This document shows, piece after piece, positions 35,784 to 45,212 of a stretch of 64,000 nucleotides of DNA. The stretch spans positions 248,001 through 312,000 of the forward strand of contig NZ_CP182486.1 of assembly GCF_052327305.1 (NCBI RefSeq), written 5' to 3'. Below the pieces are notes generated by a model. It was given only the letters and a program-made list of their open reading frames with translations, was not told the origin of the DNA and made no database searches. Numbering within the stretch: the first letter of the stretch is position 1; every line of letters begins with the position of its first letter. Made by a program: the position numbers and the translations under genes. This DNA is from Sphingobium sp052327305 (GTDB taxonomy: Bacteria; Pseudomonadota; Alphaproteobacteria; Sphingomonadales; Sphingomonadaceae).

Positions 35784-36350
35784 TCATTCCTCGTTTGCCC
35801 AGGCTTCGATACGCTTGTGATAATTCCTCAAAGCGTCGTCCCGCGCGCCGCTCAACCGCTGGACATTGGCTTCGTGATCAGAGGTAAGGCGTTTGCGTTC
35901 TTGCCGTAGCGCTTGCTCTTGTTCTTCTAGTATCTTGAGCGCCTTCCTATATTTCGCCTCAGCATCGGCAATTGCGGCATCGGCCTGCTCGACGGGAGCG
36001 GGGCTGGGCCGTGGGCGGCTGGTCTTTGCTGGCTTGGTGGTCTTACGATCCCTTGCTTCAGCCTTTTCAGGCGATCGCTCCGCCCCGACTTTCGGCGGCG
36101 AAGGGCGTCTCGCTGCCGTCGGCAAAGCTCTGAAATGTTCGGCATCCGTGCCGCGCCTTATTCGGATCACCTGCCCCGGTTTACTCAGTGGCTCGCGAGC
36201 CAACTCCGCATCCGTCACCGTCTCGGCCAGGCCGCGCGCAAAGAGATCCGCCTCAGCACCCCATGCAGCGAGGGCCGCCTTCTGACTGGGAACAGCGACA
36301 TAGGCATCGTGAAAGCCAATGGGCGTTCGGAAGACCTTGAGCTTTGCCAT
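35784..36350 (-). CDS. Uncharacterised protein with C-terminal coiled coil (TolA-like annotation in relatives)
   Basis: A 188-residue protein. Residues 1-75 form a small conserved domain (AKLKVFRTPIGFHDAYVAVPSQ; ADLFARGLAETVTD), 75-115 is a Pro/Lys/Arg-rich linker, and 120-188 is a charged coiled coil. Similar sphingomonad proteins are usually labelled cell-envelope biogenesis TolA because of the coiled coil, but there is no membrane segment here, so that name is not a function. The ATG at 36350 is chosen; the frame reaches 36419, which would overlap the upstream gene. Confidence 0.75.
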   Translation of the reverse strand: MAKLKVFRTPIGFHDAYVAVPSQKAALAAWGAEADLFARGLAETVTDAELAREPLSKPGQVIRIRRGTDAEHFRALPTAARRPSPPKVGAERSPEKAEARDRKTTKPAKTSRPRPSPAPVEQADAAIADAEAKYRKALKILEEQEQALRQERKRLTSDHEANVQRLSGARDDALRNYHKRIEAWANEE

Positions 36351-36396
36351 GGCCAGAAAAGAGGATTGCGAGAGAAATGTTCCCCGGCTTCCCTCG

Positions 36397-37281
36397 TTAC
36401 GTCTCCGAAGCTTCGTCAATCAGTCGCGGAATGAGGGGCAAAAGTTCGCGAGCGAGAAAACCGACCGTGCCCACCTGCTTTGACAGCGTTGCGCCGACCT
36501 GGCCGTGGATGAAGGCTGCCCACGCACAGGCTTGCAAAGGTTCAGCGCCACGGGCGGCCAGCCCGCCGATGATGCCTGCCAGCACGTCGCCGGAACCACC
36601 CGTAGCCAGACCCGCGCATCCCTCCTCATACATCAGTGTCTCGGCGGCCGGTGAGGCGAGGAAACTCTGAGCCCCCTTCAGTAGCACGACCATGCCATAG
36701 GCTTCGGCGACCTCTTGAGCGGCCTTTGCCGCGTCCGCGGCAATGACTTCCGTTGGGACTCCGGTGAGATAGCTCAGTTCGCCATGGTGTGGCGTAACGA
36801 TAACGCGTCCGTCGCGCTGCCGAATATCCTCCTGAAGGTCGCGCGCGCAGGTGAGCGCCGCAGCATCGAGAATGACGACGGCGTCCTGTGCTGTTCGAGC
36901 CAGTACGGCTTTAACGAGGTCGCTGGTCTGCGGGGCAGCGGACATGCCAGGACCCATGATGACGACATCACATCGACCGAGACGCTCCCCTAGAAGATCG
37001 GCAGCATCCGTCGCGATTTCGCCATCCGCATCGGCAGGAAGCGCGATCATTGCCGCTTCCGGCATCAGCACTGCGAGGGCCATGGCCGCGCTTTTGACAG
37101 TTGCCATCTGGAGCTTACCGGCGCCCGCGCGCAGGACCGCCTCACCAGTCAGGCGCAATGCTCCAGGCACGAATTCCGCGCCGCCGATCACCAGCACTCG
37201 GCCTCGGCTATTCTTGTCATTGTCCGCCTCGACCGGGGGCAAGGGATGAGCGCGGACCCAGGCCTGATCGATCCTGCGCAT
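36397..37281 (-). CDS. ADP-dependent NAD(P)H-hydrate dehydratase
   Basis: A 294-residue metabolite-repair enzyme that dehydrates damaged NAD(P)HX. It has a ribokinase-like fold with RVLVIGGAEFVPGALRLTGEAVLRAGAGKL, VTPHHGELSYLTG and the catalytic GSGDVLAGIIGGLAARG motif. The usual fused N-terminal epimerase domain is missing, so the epimerase must be encoded elsewhere. Its ATG overlaps the histidine-phosphatase stop by one base. Confidence 0.92.
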   Translation of the reverse strand: MRRIDQAWVRAHPLPPVEADNDKNSRGRVLVIGGAEFVPGALRLTGEAVLRAGAGKLQMATVKSAAMALAVLMPEAAMIALPADADGEIATDAADLLGERLGRCDVVIMGPGMSAAPQTSDLVKAVLARTAQDAVVILDAAALTCARDLQEDIRQRDGRVIVTPHHGELSYLTGVPTEVIAADAAKAAQEVAEAYGMVVLLKGAQSFLASPAAETLMYEEGCAGLATGGSGDVLAGIIGGLAARGAEPLQACAWAAFIHGQVGATLSKQVGTVGFLARELLPLIPRLIDEASET

Positions 37282-38039
37282 CAGCCGCGCCGGCCTGCTA
37301 TCGCGTCGGGCGCGGTGGTTATCGGTGTAGCCTCCCGGTCCATTGGGGCAGTCACATTGTAGCGCTTCAGTACGAGCATCCCTTCGTGGCCAGCACCCGG
37401 ATCAAAGTGATAGTCCGTGATCGCGCAGTTAGCGACGTCGCCTTCCCGATCAATTGCCAGTATCTGCGCCTCATCCAGGGTTTCCAGGATATAGCGCATG
37501 CACAGGACTACGACCTGATGGCTGAAAATCATCACGCGCTTGCCAGCGTAGTGCAGCGAGATCGTGTCCAGGACCGAACGTAAGCGCAGGATCACATCGC
37601 ACCAACTCTCGCCGCCCGGTGGACGGTGATAGAATTTTCCAAGCAGTCGCCGGAATTCCGCCTGATCGGGAAAGATGTTCGCGACACCAGAGGTCGTGAG
37701 GCCATCGAGAATTCCGAATTCCTTTTCGCGCAGCCGCTCGTCCGAACAGATCGGGGTGTCACTCCCGGCGCCGCCGCTCGACCGAAACGTCTCAGCGGTT
37801 TGCAGAGCCCGTCTATAGGGGGAGGAGAGCAGGACCTGCGGCCGCTCGTCTTCAGAAAGGCTAGCGAACCAATGGCCCAACGCTACCGATTGTGCCCGCC
37901 CTAGATCGCTGAGCGGCACGTCGGCATCCCGACTATTCAGTTCGATGCGATCAACCGCCGCCTCATGCGCGACGTCCCGAGCGATATTGCCCGCGCTCTG
38001 ACCGTGACGCACGATAATCAGTTGCTGCGGCCAATGCAT
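37281..38039 (-). CDS. Histidine phosphatase (phosphoglycerate-mutase-like) family protein
   Basis: A 252-residue phosphohydrolase. The phospho-accepting histidine is in LIIVRHGQSAGN (Arg11-His12), the second basic pocket is SSPYRRALQTAE, the acid is in REKEFG, and the late histidine is in MIFSHQVVVLC. The substrate is unknown. The ATG at 38039 has GGGAGA upstream; the longer frame to 38126 is not supported. It is first in the leftward set phosphatase-NAD(P)HX dehydratase. Confidence 0.88.
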   Translation of the reverse strand: MHWPQQLIIVRHGQSAGNIARDVAHEAAVDRIELNSRDADVPLSDLGRAQSVALGHWFASLSEDERPQVLLSSPYRRALQTAETFRSSGGAGSDTPICSDERLREKEFGILDGLTTSGVANIFPDQAEFRRLLGKFYHRPPGGESWCDVILRLRSVLDTISLHYAGKRVMIFSHQVVVLCMRYILETLDEAQILAIDREGDVANCAITDYHFDPGAGHEGMLVLKRYNVTAPMDREATPITTAPDAIAGRRG

Positions 38040-38249
38040 GCTGGTCTCCCGTCTATCGCACGGAACGATTTTCGGTCCGCAACGATCCGCTGGCACACCT
38101 TCGGCATATGGCTTTCGTCTGTTCACGGCTTCTTAAACGGCAGGAAAGTCCCAACGTCGGCCTGTTACAAAGCGGCGAACTGAGGGTGGCTTTAATAAAG
38201 CCTCAATGAGGATCTGACCGTCCGCAATGTTGGCGACATCTGCTGATCG

Positions 38250-38304
38250 GCGGGGATGATCTTTCATCTCGTGCGTAAAGGAGCTCAGCCTCATCACGCG
38301 CGTA
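38250..38304 (+). repeat. Dispersed repeat, weaker copy C
   Basis: GCGGGGATGATCTTTCATCTCGTG resembles the copy B stretch beginning GCGGGTGATGACC and continuing CTTTCATCTCGTG, and CGCGCGTA follows downstream as in copies A and B. It lies at the right edge of the accessory block, in the 279-bp gap before the RND operon end. Confidence 0.4.
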
Positions 38305-38318
38305 ACATATACTGGTTC

Positions 38319-39719
38319 TTACTGCGCAAAGTCTCCCCCCCAAGCGCGGACAAGCGCAACGGCCGCTCGGAGCCGCGCTGTTTGCACGCCAATCGCCGCT
38401 CTTTGTGCCTCTAATGCGCTGGTCTGGGCAACGACAACTTCGAGATAGTCCGAGGCCCCATCCTGATAGCGGGTGAGCGCCAGATCAAGCGTCCGCCGCG
38501 ATGCGGCCGCCGCTGCATCGCTGTCTTTCGCCTGCGTTGCCAAATGTGCAGCAGCTGCCAGCGCATCCTCACTTTCGCGGAATGCCTGGATCACGGTTGA
38601 GCGATAATCAGCTGCCATCTCGTCATATTGCGCCCGAGTGATTTTTACCCGCGCCGCGCGCCTGCCGGCATCGAACAGGTCGACCACAGCGGCGAGCGGC
38701 CCCAGCCCCCAGAAGTTCGACGGCGCGCTAAGGAGGGAACCGTGGCTTGCTTCCCACCCACCCGACAGGCCCAGCGTAACAGTCGGGAAAAAAGCAGCCC
38801 TTGCAACGCCAATCTGCGCATTCGCTGCATAGAGCCGTCGCTCGGCAGCGGCGACGTCCGGGCGACGCTGAAGAAGGATCGACGGACCTTGTGGGGGGAT
38901 GGCGGGCACCTGCGCCAGCCCGTCGATCGGTGCGATGGCGAAGCGTGGGGGGACTTCGCCAATCAGAGCCGCAATGGCATGTTCGGTGATCGCTCGTTGC
39001 CGCGCGACGTCAGAAATCTGCGCGCGCGCTGCAGACAGGACGGTTTGCGCCCGGCTGACATCGAGCCCCGCGGCAATGCCGCCCTCGTGTCGCGTCGTCG
39101 TTAGCTCGAGCGCACGCCCATTTGCTTCCACGGTTTGGCGGAGCAGAGACGCCTGCTCATCCAGACCTCTCAGCTCAAAATAGGCGTCGGCGAGCGAGGC
39201 TTGCAGACTGAGGCGCACTGCTTCCAGATCGGCAGCGCTCGCCTCCGCCTCTCCTCGTGCTGCCTTGACGCTATTGCGCACCCGGCCCCACAGATCGATC
39301 TCATAGTCGAGAGCGCCGCCCACCGTAACGTCGCTATATTCAGGCAGAGCAACGCCCCCTGGCCTTCGCTGGGAGGGGCGTGCGCGCACGCCTTGTGCGC
39401 TCACCGACGCAGTAGGGAACAGATCCGCACGGCTTTCGCGTGCCGCAGCGGCGGCAGCGTCTAATCGCGCCAGAGCTGCTGCGAGCGTCGGGCTCGCGGC
39501 ATCCATGCGCGCTTCAAGGTCAGCGAGCACGGGGTCATCGAACAAGGTCCACCACGGCCCGCGGCTCCCGGTATCGGCCGGCGCCGCCAAGGTCCATCCC
39601 GCAGGCATCTCCTTATAGGCGGCAGGTGGAGCGATTTGCGGTGGCGCATATTTCGGCGCCATTGAGCAGCCGCTGACAAAGAGCAGCAGCGGAGTTAGCG
39701 CGATCCTATTTCGGCGCAC
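38319..39719 (-). CDS. RND efflux outer-membrane factor (NodT/OprM family lipoprotein)
   Basis: The TolC-like exit duct of the adjacent pump, 466 residues. A short signal peptide ends in a lipobox (LLLFVSGCS, Cys18). Two repeats of the outer-membrane efflux domain follow (DLEARMDAASPTLAAALARLDAA; QRRPDVAAAERRLYAANAQIGVARAAFFP). The start is taken as GTG 39719, with GGAG seven bases upstream; it overlaps the end of the adaptor gene by 14 bases. It is the last gene of the operon. Confidence 0.92.
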   Translation of the reverse strand: MRRNRIALTPLLLFVSGCSMAPKYAPPQIAPPAAYKEMPAGWTLAAPADTGSRGPWWTLFDDPVLADLEARMDAASPTLAAALARLDAAAAAARESRADLFPTASVSAQGVRARPSQRRPGGVALPEYSDVTVGGALDYEIDLWGRVRNSVKAARGEAEASAADLEAVRLSLQASLADAYFELRGLDEQASLLRQTVEANGRALELTTTRHEGGIAAGLDVSRAQTVLSAARAQISDVARQRAITEHAIAALIGEVPPRFAIAPIDGLAQVPAIPPQGPSILLQRRPDVAAAERRLYAANAQIGVARAAFFPTVTLGLSGGWEASHGSLLSAPSNFWGLGPLAAVVDLFDAGRRAARVKITRAQYDEMAADYRSTVIQAFRESEDALAAAAHLATQAKDSDAAAAASRRTLDLALTRYQDGASDYLEVVVAQTSALEAQRAAIGVQTARLRAAVALVRAWGGDFAQ

Positions 39720-40896
39720 GGCCACTCTCCACGCGCACCACGTCGCCTGTGGCCAGAGCATCAGGCGGCGTCACGATAACGCGCTCGTTGCCTTTGAGGC
39801 CTGAAGTTACCTCCACGGTTTGCCCTTCGTCCCGGCCAAGGCCAACGGGCACGACCGTCACTTTGCCCTTGGGGTCGACATAGCCAATTGCCGGCCCTTC
39901 CTCGCGAAACAGGATAGCGGAGGAAGGCACGCGAAGCGCATTCGTCCCACTCCCGATAGGCAGCGTCACTTGCGCAAAGGCACCCGGCTTGAGCGCACGA
40001 TCCGGATTGGCGGCCTGAAGCTCGATAAGGACGGTACCCGATTGCGTATCCACGGCGCTTGCGCTGCGCGTCAGTACAGCTTGGAAACGGCGTCCGGGAT
40101 ATTCAGGGAGGGTCATGGTTGCTCCCAGCCCCGGCCTGATTTCACTGGAGGCTCCCTGCGGAACGCGCACATAGATGCGCATGCGTTTCACATCCGCGAT
40201 GGTGAACAGTGGCTGGGCGGCGGCGTTGCCAGAGACGACCAGTGCGCCGATCTGTGCCGAACGGCTTGTGACGACGCCTGCAAACGGCGCAGTCAGGCGC
40301 GTAAATCCCTGAAGCGCAACAAGGCGCTTCACATTCGCCGCCTCTGCATTGGTGACCGCGCTCTTTGCCGCGAAGTCGCCTGCCTTTTCGTCGGCTTCTT
40401 GCTTGGAGACAGCATCCTTGGCGAGCATCGCGCTCCAGCGGGCCGAGGTGCTCTGCGCCAGTTTCTGCTCCGCGAGAGCGGATTGGTAAGCGGCCCTCGC
40501 TTGAGCAAGCTGTTGATCGAGTTCCGGCGCGTCCAGAATTGCCAGCGTTTGCCCGGCCTTCACACTGTCGCCGATGTCGACCAGCCAACGGCGGACATAC
40601 CCGTTCGTCCGCGCGAAGATCGGAGCCGCGTTGTACGCCTGTACATTGCCGGGAAGAACGAGGCCGCCATCCGCCGTGCCTGCATTAGCTTTCGCATCGC
40701 CCGTCGGTGGTGCGCCGAGCTGGAGCACGGCGACCGTCGGGATGGCCGCGTCGGCAGCGGTTTGCGCCAAATCCGCATCCGCAATGCTTCGCGTGGCGAC
40801 GCCAAAGGCAACCACCGCTAGCGCGATCACGGCCGCGCCGATGCCGACATATTTAAGATTGGCGCCCTGCGCGGGTTTCTGTTGCTCGTCAGACAT
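39706..40896 (-). CDS. RND efflux periplasmic adaptor (membrane fusion protein)
   Basis: A 396-residue adaptor with a cytoplasmic N-terminus, one transmembrane helix (about 16-36), and a biotinyl-lipoyl-like domain split around a long alpha-hairpin (GYVRRWLVDIGDSVKAGQTLAILDAPELDQQLAQARA). A beta-barrel domain (RIYVRVPQGASSEIRPG) and a membrane-proximal domain follow. A Gly/Asn-rich insertion (about residues 65-85) is unusual. The ATG at 40896 overlaps the permease stop by eight bases. Confidence 0.93.
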   Translation of the reverse strand: MSDEQQKPAQGANLKYVGIGAAVIALAVVAFGVATRSIADADLAQTAADAAIPTVAVLQLGAPPTGDAKANAGTADGGLVLPGNVQAYNAAPIFARTNGYVRRWLVDIGDSVKAGQTLAILDAPELDQQLAQARAAYQSALAEQKLAQSTSARWSAMLAKDAVSKQEADEKAGDFAAKSAVTNAEAANVKRLVALQGFTRLTAPFAGVVTSRSAQIGALVVSGNAAAQPLFTIADVKRMRIYVRVPQGASSEIRPGLGATMTLPEYPGRRFQAVLTRSASAVDTQSGTVLIELQAANPDRALKPGAFAQVTLPIGSGTNALRVPSSAILFREEGPAIGYVDPKGKVTVVPVGLGRDEGQTVEVTSGLKGNERVIVTPPDALATGDVVRVESGRAPK

Positions 40897-43800
40897 GGGC
40901 GAGTTCGATCTCCCTGGGGGACTGGGTATCCGGCCGGGCGTGCCGGTGGACGAAGCTGAAGAAGCTGGGGACAAAGAAGAGCGTGGCTATTGTTGCCACG
41001 ATAAGCCCGCCGATCACCGCGCGGCCCAGGGGTGCGTTCTGCTCCCCGCCCTCACCCAGCCCGATTGCCATGGGTAACATGCCAATGATCATCGCAAGCG
41101 CGGTCATCAGCACGGGGCGAAAGCGCACAAGGCCGGCTTCAAGCGCGGCTTTGGTGGCATCGCCGAGTTCCGCAAGGCGCTCACGTGCAAAGCTTACCAC
41201 CAGGATCGAGTTGGCCGTAGCAACGCCCATGCACATGATTGCGCCGGTAAGAGCCGGCACGGAGAGGGTCGTCCCGGTTGTAAACAGCATCCACACGATG
41301 CCAGCCAGTGCGGCGGGCAGCGCGGTGATGATCACGAATGGGTCGAGCCAGCTCTGGAAGTTCACGACGATGAGCAGGTAAATAAGCACGACAGCCGCCA
41401 GCAGCCCGTAGCCAAGTCCGGAGAAGGCGGTATTCATCGTGGCAAATTGTCCACGCACGGCGACAGTAACGCCTTCCGGCTGTTCCTTTTCGAGAGACTT
41501 GATTGCCTTTTGAATGTCTCCAGCCACCGCGCCCAGGTCGCGGCCCGAAGGCGTAGCGTAGATGTTGACCACGGGTGTGATATCATAGTGGCTGACCACG
41601 CCCTGCGTCTGCGAGCGAGTGATGCCGCCGATGCCGCCAAGGGTTTGCGCTACGGCGCCCGCACCATTGGTGACCGGCAGGTTGCTAAGCGCAGCCATGG
41701 AGCCGATGCGATGCTCCGGCGTCTGGCTGACAACGGGGTAGGAAACGCCGTTCTGCGGATTGAGATAGAAGACCGGCGACGTCTGCGAACTTCCGGCCAG
41801 CGCTCCAGCCAAGCTGCTTGTTACGTCCCGCTCGGTGATGCCATATTGGCGCGCACGGGTGCGATCCACATCGACATTGAGCTGCGGATACTGCGCAGGC
41901 TGCTGGATGCGGACATCCGCCGCGCCGGCAATCTTGCGCACCTCGCGCACCAGCTTATTCGCATAGGCGAAGTTTGCCGCAACGTCGCGACCGCGCACCT
42001 GCACGTCAATCGGCGCCGGCGACCCGAAGTTCAGGATCTGACTCGTGATGTCGGCAGGCAGGAAGGCGAAGCTCCGCCCCGGGAAGTGCCGTGGCAGCTC
42101 GCGTCGCAACTGCGCGATATGCTCCTCGGTCGGGCGATGCCCCTTCCTGAGCGAAATATAGATGTCACCGTCCTGCGGGCCGACAGTGCCCGAGATATTG
42201 TAGATCATGTTGATGCCACTGGTCGGCAACCCGATGTTATCGACAATCGACACGATCTCGTCGCCGGGGATAAGCTCTCGCACCTTGCGTTCTATCCGGT
42301 CGAATTCAGCGGCGGTGCTCTCCAGCCGCGAACCGACCGGCACCCGCACATGCATCATAATCTGGCCTGAATCGACGCCCGGGAAGAAATTCCGGCCCAG
42401 AAACGGAACGAGCGCGAACGACAAGATCACAACCGCGAGAAAGCCGATCATGAACGATTTGCGGTTCGCGACGGCGCGGCTCAGCAGAGCGATATAGCCG
42501 GCACGCACCCGCTCAAAGCGCAGTTCGAAGCGACGCTGGAAGCGCACGAAAGGATTGCGTGAAGACGGGTCGCCAGAAAGATGGTGATTTTCCCCGTGCG
42601 GCGCGTGCGTCTTGAGCAGATACATCGCCATGGTGGGGACGAGCGTGCGTGAGAGCACGAACGATGCGATCATGGCGAAAACCACGGAGAGCGCCATCGG
42701 CACGAAGAGAAAACCGGCAATGCCCGGCAAAAAGAACATCGGTACAAAAACGATGCAGATGCATAGTAGAGAGACAAAGGCAGGTGTCACGATCTGTGCA
42801 GCGCCGTCCAGGATGGATTGGATGACGCCTTTGCCCTGCTCCAAGTGATAATTGATGTTCTCTATAGTGACGGTCGCGTCATCGACCAGAATCCCGACCG
42901 CGAGTGCAAGCCCTCCCAGCGTCATGACGTTCAGCGTCTGGCCTGTCACCATCAGCAAGCCGATTGCCGCGAGCACAGAGAGCGGAATCGACAGGGCGAT
43001 GATGACTGTCGAGCGCCAGGAACCCAAGAACAGCAATATCATGAGCGAGGTGAGCGCGGCTGCGATCGCGCCCTCGACGATCACACCCCCGACGGCCGCC
43101 TCAACAAACACGGACTGGTCGCCAATCGGGGTGACCTTGAGCGTTTCGGGAAGGCCCGCGACCGCGCTCGGTAACTTGTCTTTGATGCCCTGGATGATGG
43201 ACAGTGTGGACGTGGCACCGTTCTTAAGCACGGTCATCAGCACCGAGCGCTGACCATCCACATGCACGACATTTTGCTGGGGGCCACTGCCGTCGCGTAC
43301 GTGGGCAATGTCGCGCATCAGCACCGTGCCGCCATTTGCCACCCTGACCGGGAGAGCATTCAGCTCTTCGATGCTGCCAGGCGCATTGTTGAGCTTCACG
43401 GCATATTGCGAAGAGCCGATCTTGACGAACCCGGCCGGGTTTATCTGATTTTGCTCGGCTATCGCGTTGGTCACATCTTGCGCCGCAAGGCCGCGCGCCG
43501 AGAGCGCGTCCGGGTCGATATCGAGCTGTATCTGCCGTTGCCGGCCTCCAAATGGGTAAGGCAACGCCGCGCCAGGAACCGTGACCAACTGCGTGCGGAT
43601 CTGATTCATGCCAAAATCATTGAGCTGTTGCTCGGAGAGGCCGTTGCCGGACAGTGCAATCTGCAGAATCGGCACCGTGGCGGCGCTGTAATTCGTGATG
43701 AATGGGGGCTGCGAACCGGGAGGCATCTGGCGCAGAATGGTCTGCGAAACCGCGGTTACCTGTGCATTTGCAGTTCGGATGTCAGCGCCAGGCTGGAAGA

Positions 43801-44086
43801 AAATCTTGACGATGCCGAACCCCGGAAGCGATTGGCTCTCGATATGCTCGATGTCGTTGACCGTCGTGCCGAGCACGCGCTCATATGTCGTGGTAATACG
43901 GCCCGCCATTTCTTCGGGGGGCAAGCCGGCATAGTTCCACGCGACGCCAATCACCGGAATGCGGATCTCCGGAAACATATCCACAGGCATCCGCAGCGCT
44001 GCCAATGTGCCGCCGATCGCGATGAGCACTGCCATCACGATGAAAGTCAGCGGCCGTGTAAGCGCGATCCGCACAATGCCGATCAT
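40889..44086 (-). CDS. RND (HAE1-type) efflux permease
   Basis: A full-length 1065-residue inner-membrane proton-driven pump with twelve predicted helices and two large periplasmic loops. TM4 carries the proton-relay Asp pair in the segment GGLALAVGILVDDATVTIENI. The duplicated architecture is intact, with the second half restarting at SFMIGFLAVVILSFALVPF. Substrate range cannot be read from sequence. It is first of the permease-adaptor-outer-membrane-factor operon, with a divergent LysR gene. Confidence 0.95.
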   Translation of the reverse strand: MIGIVRIALTRPLTFIVMAVLIAIGGTLAALRMPVDMFPEIRIPVIGVAWNYAGLPPEEMAGRITTTYERVLGTTVNDIEHIESQSLPGFGIVKIFFQPGADIRTANAQVTAVSQTILRQMPPGSQPPFITNYSAATVPILQIALSGNGLSEQQLNDFGMNQIRTQLVTVPGAALPYPFGGRQRQIQLDIDPDALSARGLAAQDVTNAIAEQNQINPAGFVKIGSSQYAVKLNNAPGSIEELNALPVRVANGGTVLMRDIAHVRDGSGPQQNVVHVDGQRSVLMTVLKNGATSTLSIIQGIKDKLPSAVAGLPETLKVTPIGDQSVFVEAAVGGVIVEGAIAAALTSLMILLFLGSWRSTVIIALSIPLSVLAAIGLLMVTGQTLNVMTLGGLALAVGILVDDATVTIENINYHLEQGKGVIQSILDGAAQIVTPAFVSLLCICIVFVPMFFLPGIAGFLFVPMALSVVFAMIASFVLSRTLVPTMAMYLLKTHAPHGENHHLSGDPSSRNPFVRFQRRFELRFERVRAGYIALLSRAVANRKSFMIGFLAVVILSFALVPFLGRNFFPGVDSGQIMMHVRVPVGSRLESTAAEFDRIERKVRELIPGDEIVSIVDNIGLPTSGINMIYNISGTVGPQDGDIYISLRKGHRPTEEHIAQLRRELPRHFPGRSFAFLPADITSQILNFGSPAPIDVQVRGRDVAANFAYANKLVREVRKIAGAADVRIQQPAQYPQLNVDVDRTRARQYGITERDVTSSLAGALAGSSQTSPVFYLNPQNGVSYPVVSQTPEHRIGSMAALSNLPVTNGAGAVAQTLGGIGGITRSQTQGVVSHYDITPVVNIYATPSGRDLGAVAGDIQKAIKSLEKEQPEGVTVAVRGQFATMNTAFSGLGYGLLAAVVLIYLLIVVNFQSWLDPFVIITALPAALAGIVWMLFTTGTTLSVPALTGAIMCMGVATANSILVVSFARERLAELGDATKAALEAGLVRFRPVLMTALAMIIGMLPMAIGLGEGGEQNAPLGRAVIGGLIVATIATLFFVPSFFSFVHRHARPDTQSPREIELAHV

Positions 44087-44245
44087 TCGAGCCTCCGATC
44101 CGGTTTTATTTCTGACGCTCGAACGGCGTTAGGTTTTTAACGTACGGCCATCGCTCCGGAGCCGTCGTCAGAAAGGTTTCATTGCAAAATGGATTATTCT
44201 TTGTCCAATATGCATTGCGGGATGATTGAGACGAATGGCGAATGA
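44087..44245. promoter_or_regulatory. Divergent control region of the RND operon and LysR gene
   Basis: A 159-bp AT-richer interval between the two start codons. It contains TGGA-N10-TCCA (44192-44209) within a partially dyadic region (ATTGCAAAATGGA...TCCAAT), a plausible LysR-type operator. The exact boxes are not certain. Confidence 0.4.
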
Positions 44246-45148
44246 ATGGAACTGAGGCAGCTACGCTATTTCGTTAGGGTTGCAGATGAGCTGCACTTCG
44301 GGCGGGCGGCGGCGATCCTAGGCATCTCCCAGCCCCCGCTCAGTCAGCAAATCCGCACATTGGAGGACGAACTCGGCCTTGTGCTCTTTGAGCGAACAAG
44401 CCGCCGAGTTGCGCTCACAGAACAGGGCCGTCTGTTGCTCGCTGAAGCGCGGCTCACGCTTGAGCAGGCCGATCGGACGATCGAAATTGCGCGGCGCGCG
44501 CGCTTGGGTGAGATTGGCGAACTGTCTATCGGCTTTACTGCATCCGTGCCTTTTGTGGCGGAAGTCGCGAATGCGCTGTTCCAGTTCCGCGAGAACCATC
44601 CGGACATTCATCTCGAGATGGACGAGATGCCACGTGCAAAGCAGATTGCGGCGTTGGCCGGGGGCAGGCTCGATCTCGGCTTCCTGCGTAGTGCGCATAG
44701 ACCGGATTTGCCCCCCGGATTGCACGCCGAGGCGTTTCTTGAGGAGGATATGCTTGTCGCGTTGCGGTCGGATCATCCTCTTGCGGTTAAAGATAGACCT
44801 GTTGATATCGCCGACTTCGCTCAAGAACCCTATATTATTTATCAGCGCGCTCTAGGGATCGGGTTTAACGAACACATCATCGCCCTTTACCAGCAGGCTG
44901 GCTTCGAACCGCGGATAATATTGGAAGCAAACGGCCCTACGACGCTTCTTGGTCTCGTCGCCGCCGGCTTTGGCATCACGGTGGTTGCCCGCTCCCTCAC
45001 AGCGCTGCATCTGGACAATGTCGTCTACCGCGCCATTGATACGCCAGGCGCGCAAAGCCGTCTGTGGCTCGTATATCGCGATGCTGCAACACCGGCCTGC
45101 CGGCGTCTCGTAGAGACGATCATGTCGGGTAAACGAGCGAACGGATGA
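44246..45148 (+). CDS. LysR-family transcriptional regulator
   Basis: A 300-residue regulator with the N-terminal winged helix (ELRQLRYFVRVADELHFGRAAAILGISQPPLSQQIR, split by conserved hydrophobics) and a periplasmic-binding-like effector domain. It is divergent from the RND pump, the standard arrangement for a local regulator. By sequence it sits near the BenM/CatM-like aromatic-responsive group, but the ligand is unknown. Confidence 0.93.
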   Translation: MELRQLRYFVRVADELHFGRAAAILGISQPPLSQQIRTLEDELGLVLFERTSRRVALTEQGRLLLAEARLTLEQADRTIEIARRARLGEIGELSIGFTASVPFVAEVANALFQFRENHPDIHLEMDEMPRAKQIAALAGGRLDLGFLRSAHRPDLPPGLHAEAFLEEDMLVALRSDHPLAVKDRPVDIADFAQEPYIIYQRALGIGFNEHIIALYQQAGFEPRIILEANGPTTLLGLVAAGFGITVVARSLTALHLDNVVYRAIDTPGAQSRLWLVYRDAATPACRRLVETIMSGKRANG

Positions 45149-45212
45149 GGAGCGCCCTGCCCATCCGAGCGATAATTTCTCGGCTGTCCAAACACCAAGG
45201 ATCGATCACTAC

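Noticed and set aside
36360..36392. GGAAC-like box upstream of the coiled-coil protein gene (minus strand)
   Set aside because: The would-be -10 is TCTT and lies almost on the start codon, so it cannot work as a normal promoter.
38061..38086. GGAAC-N16-CGAT on the plus strand
   Set aside because: It resembles an EcfG site but faces no plus-strand gene and has a -10 mismatch, so chance is likely.
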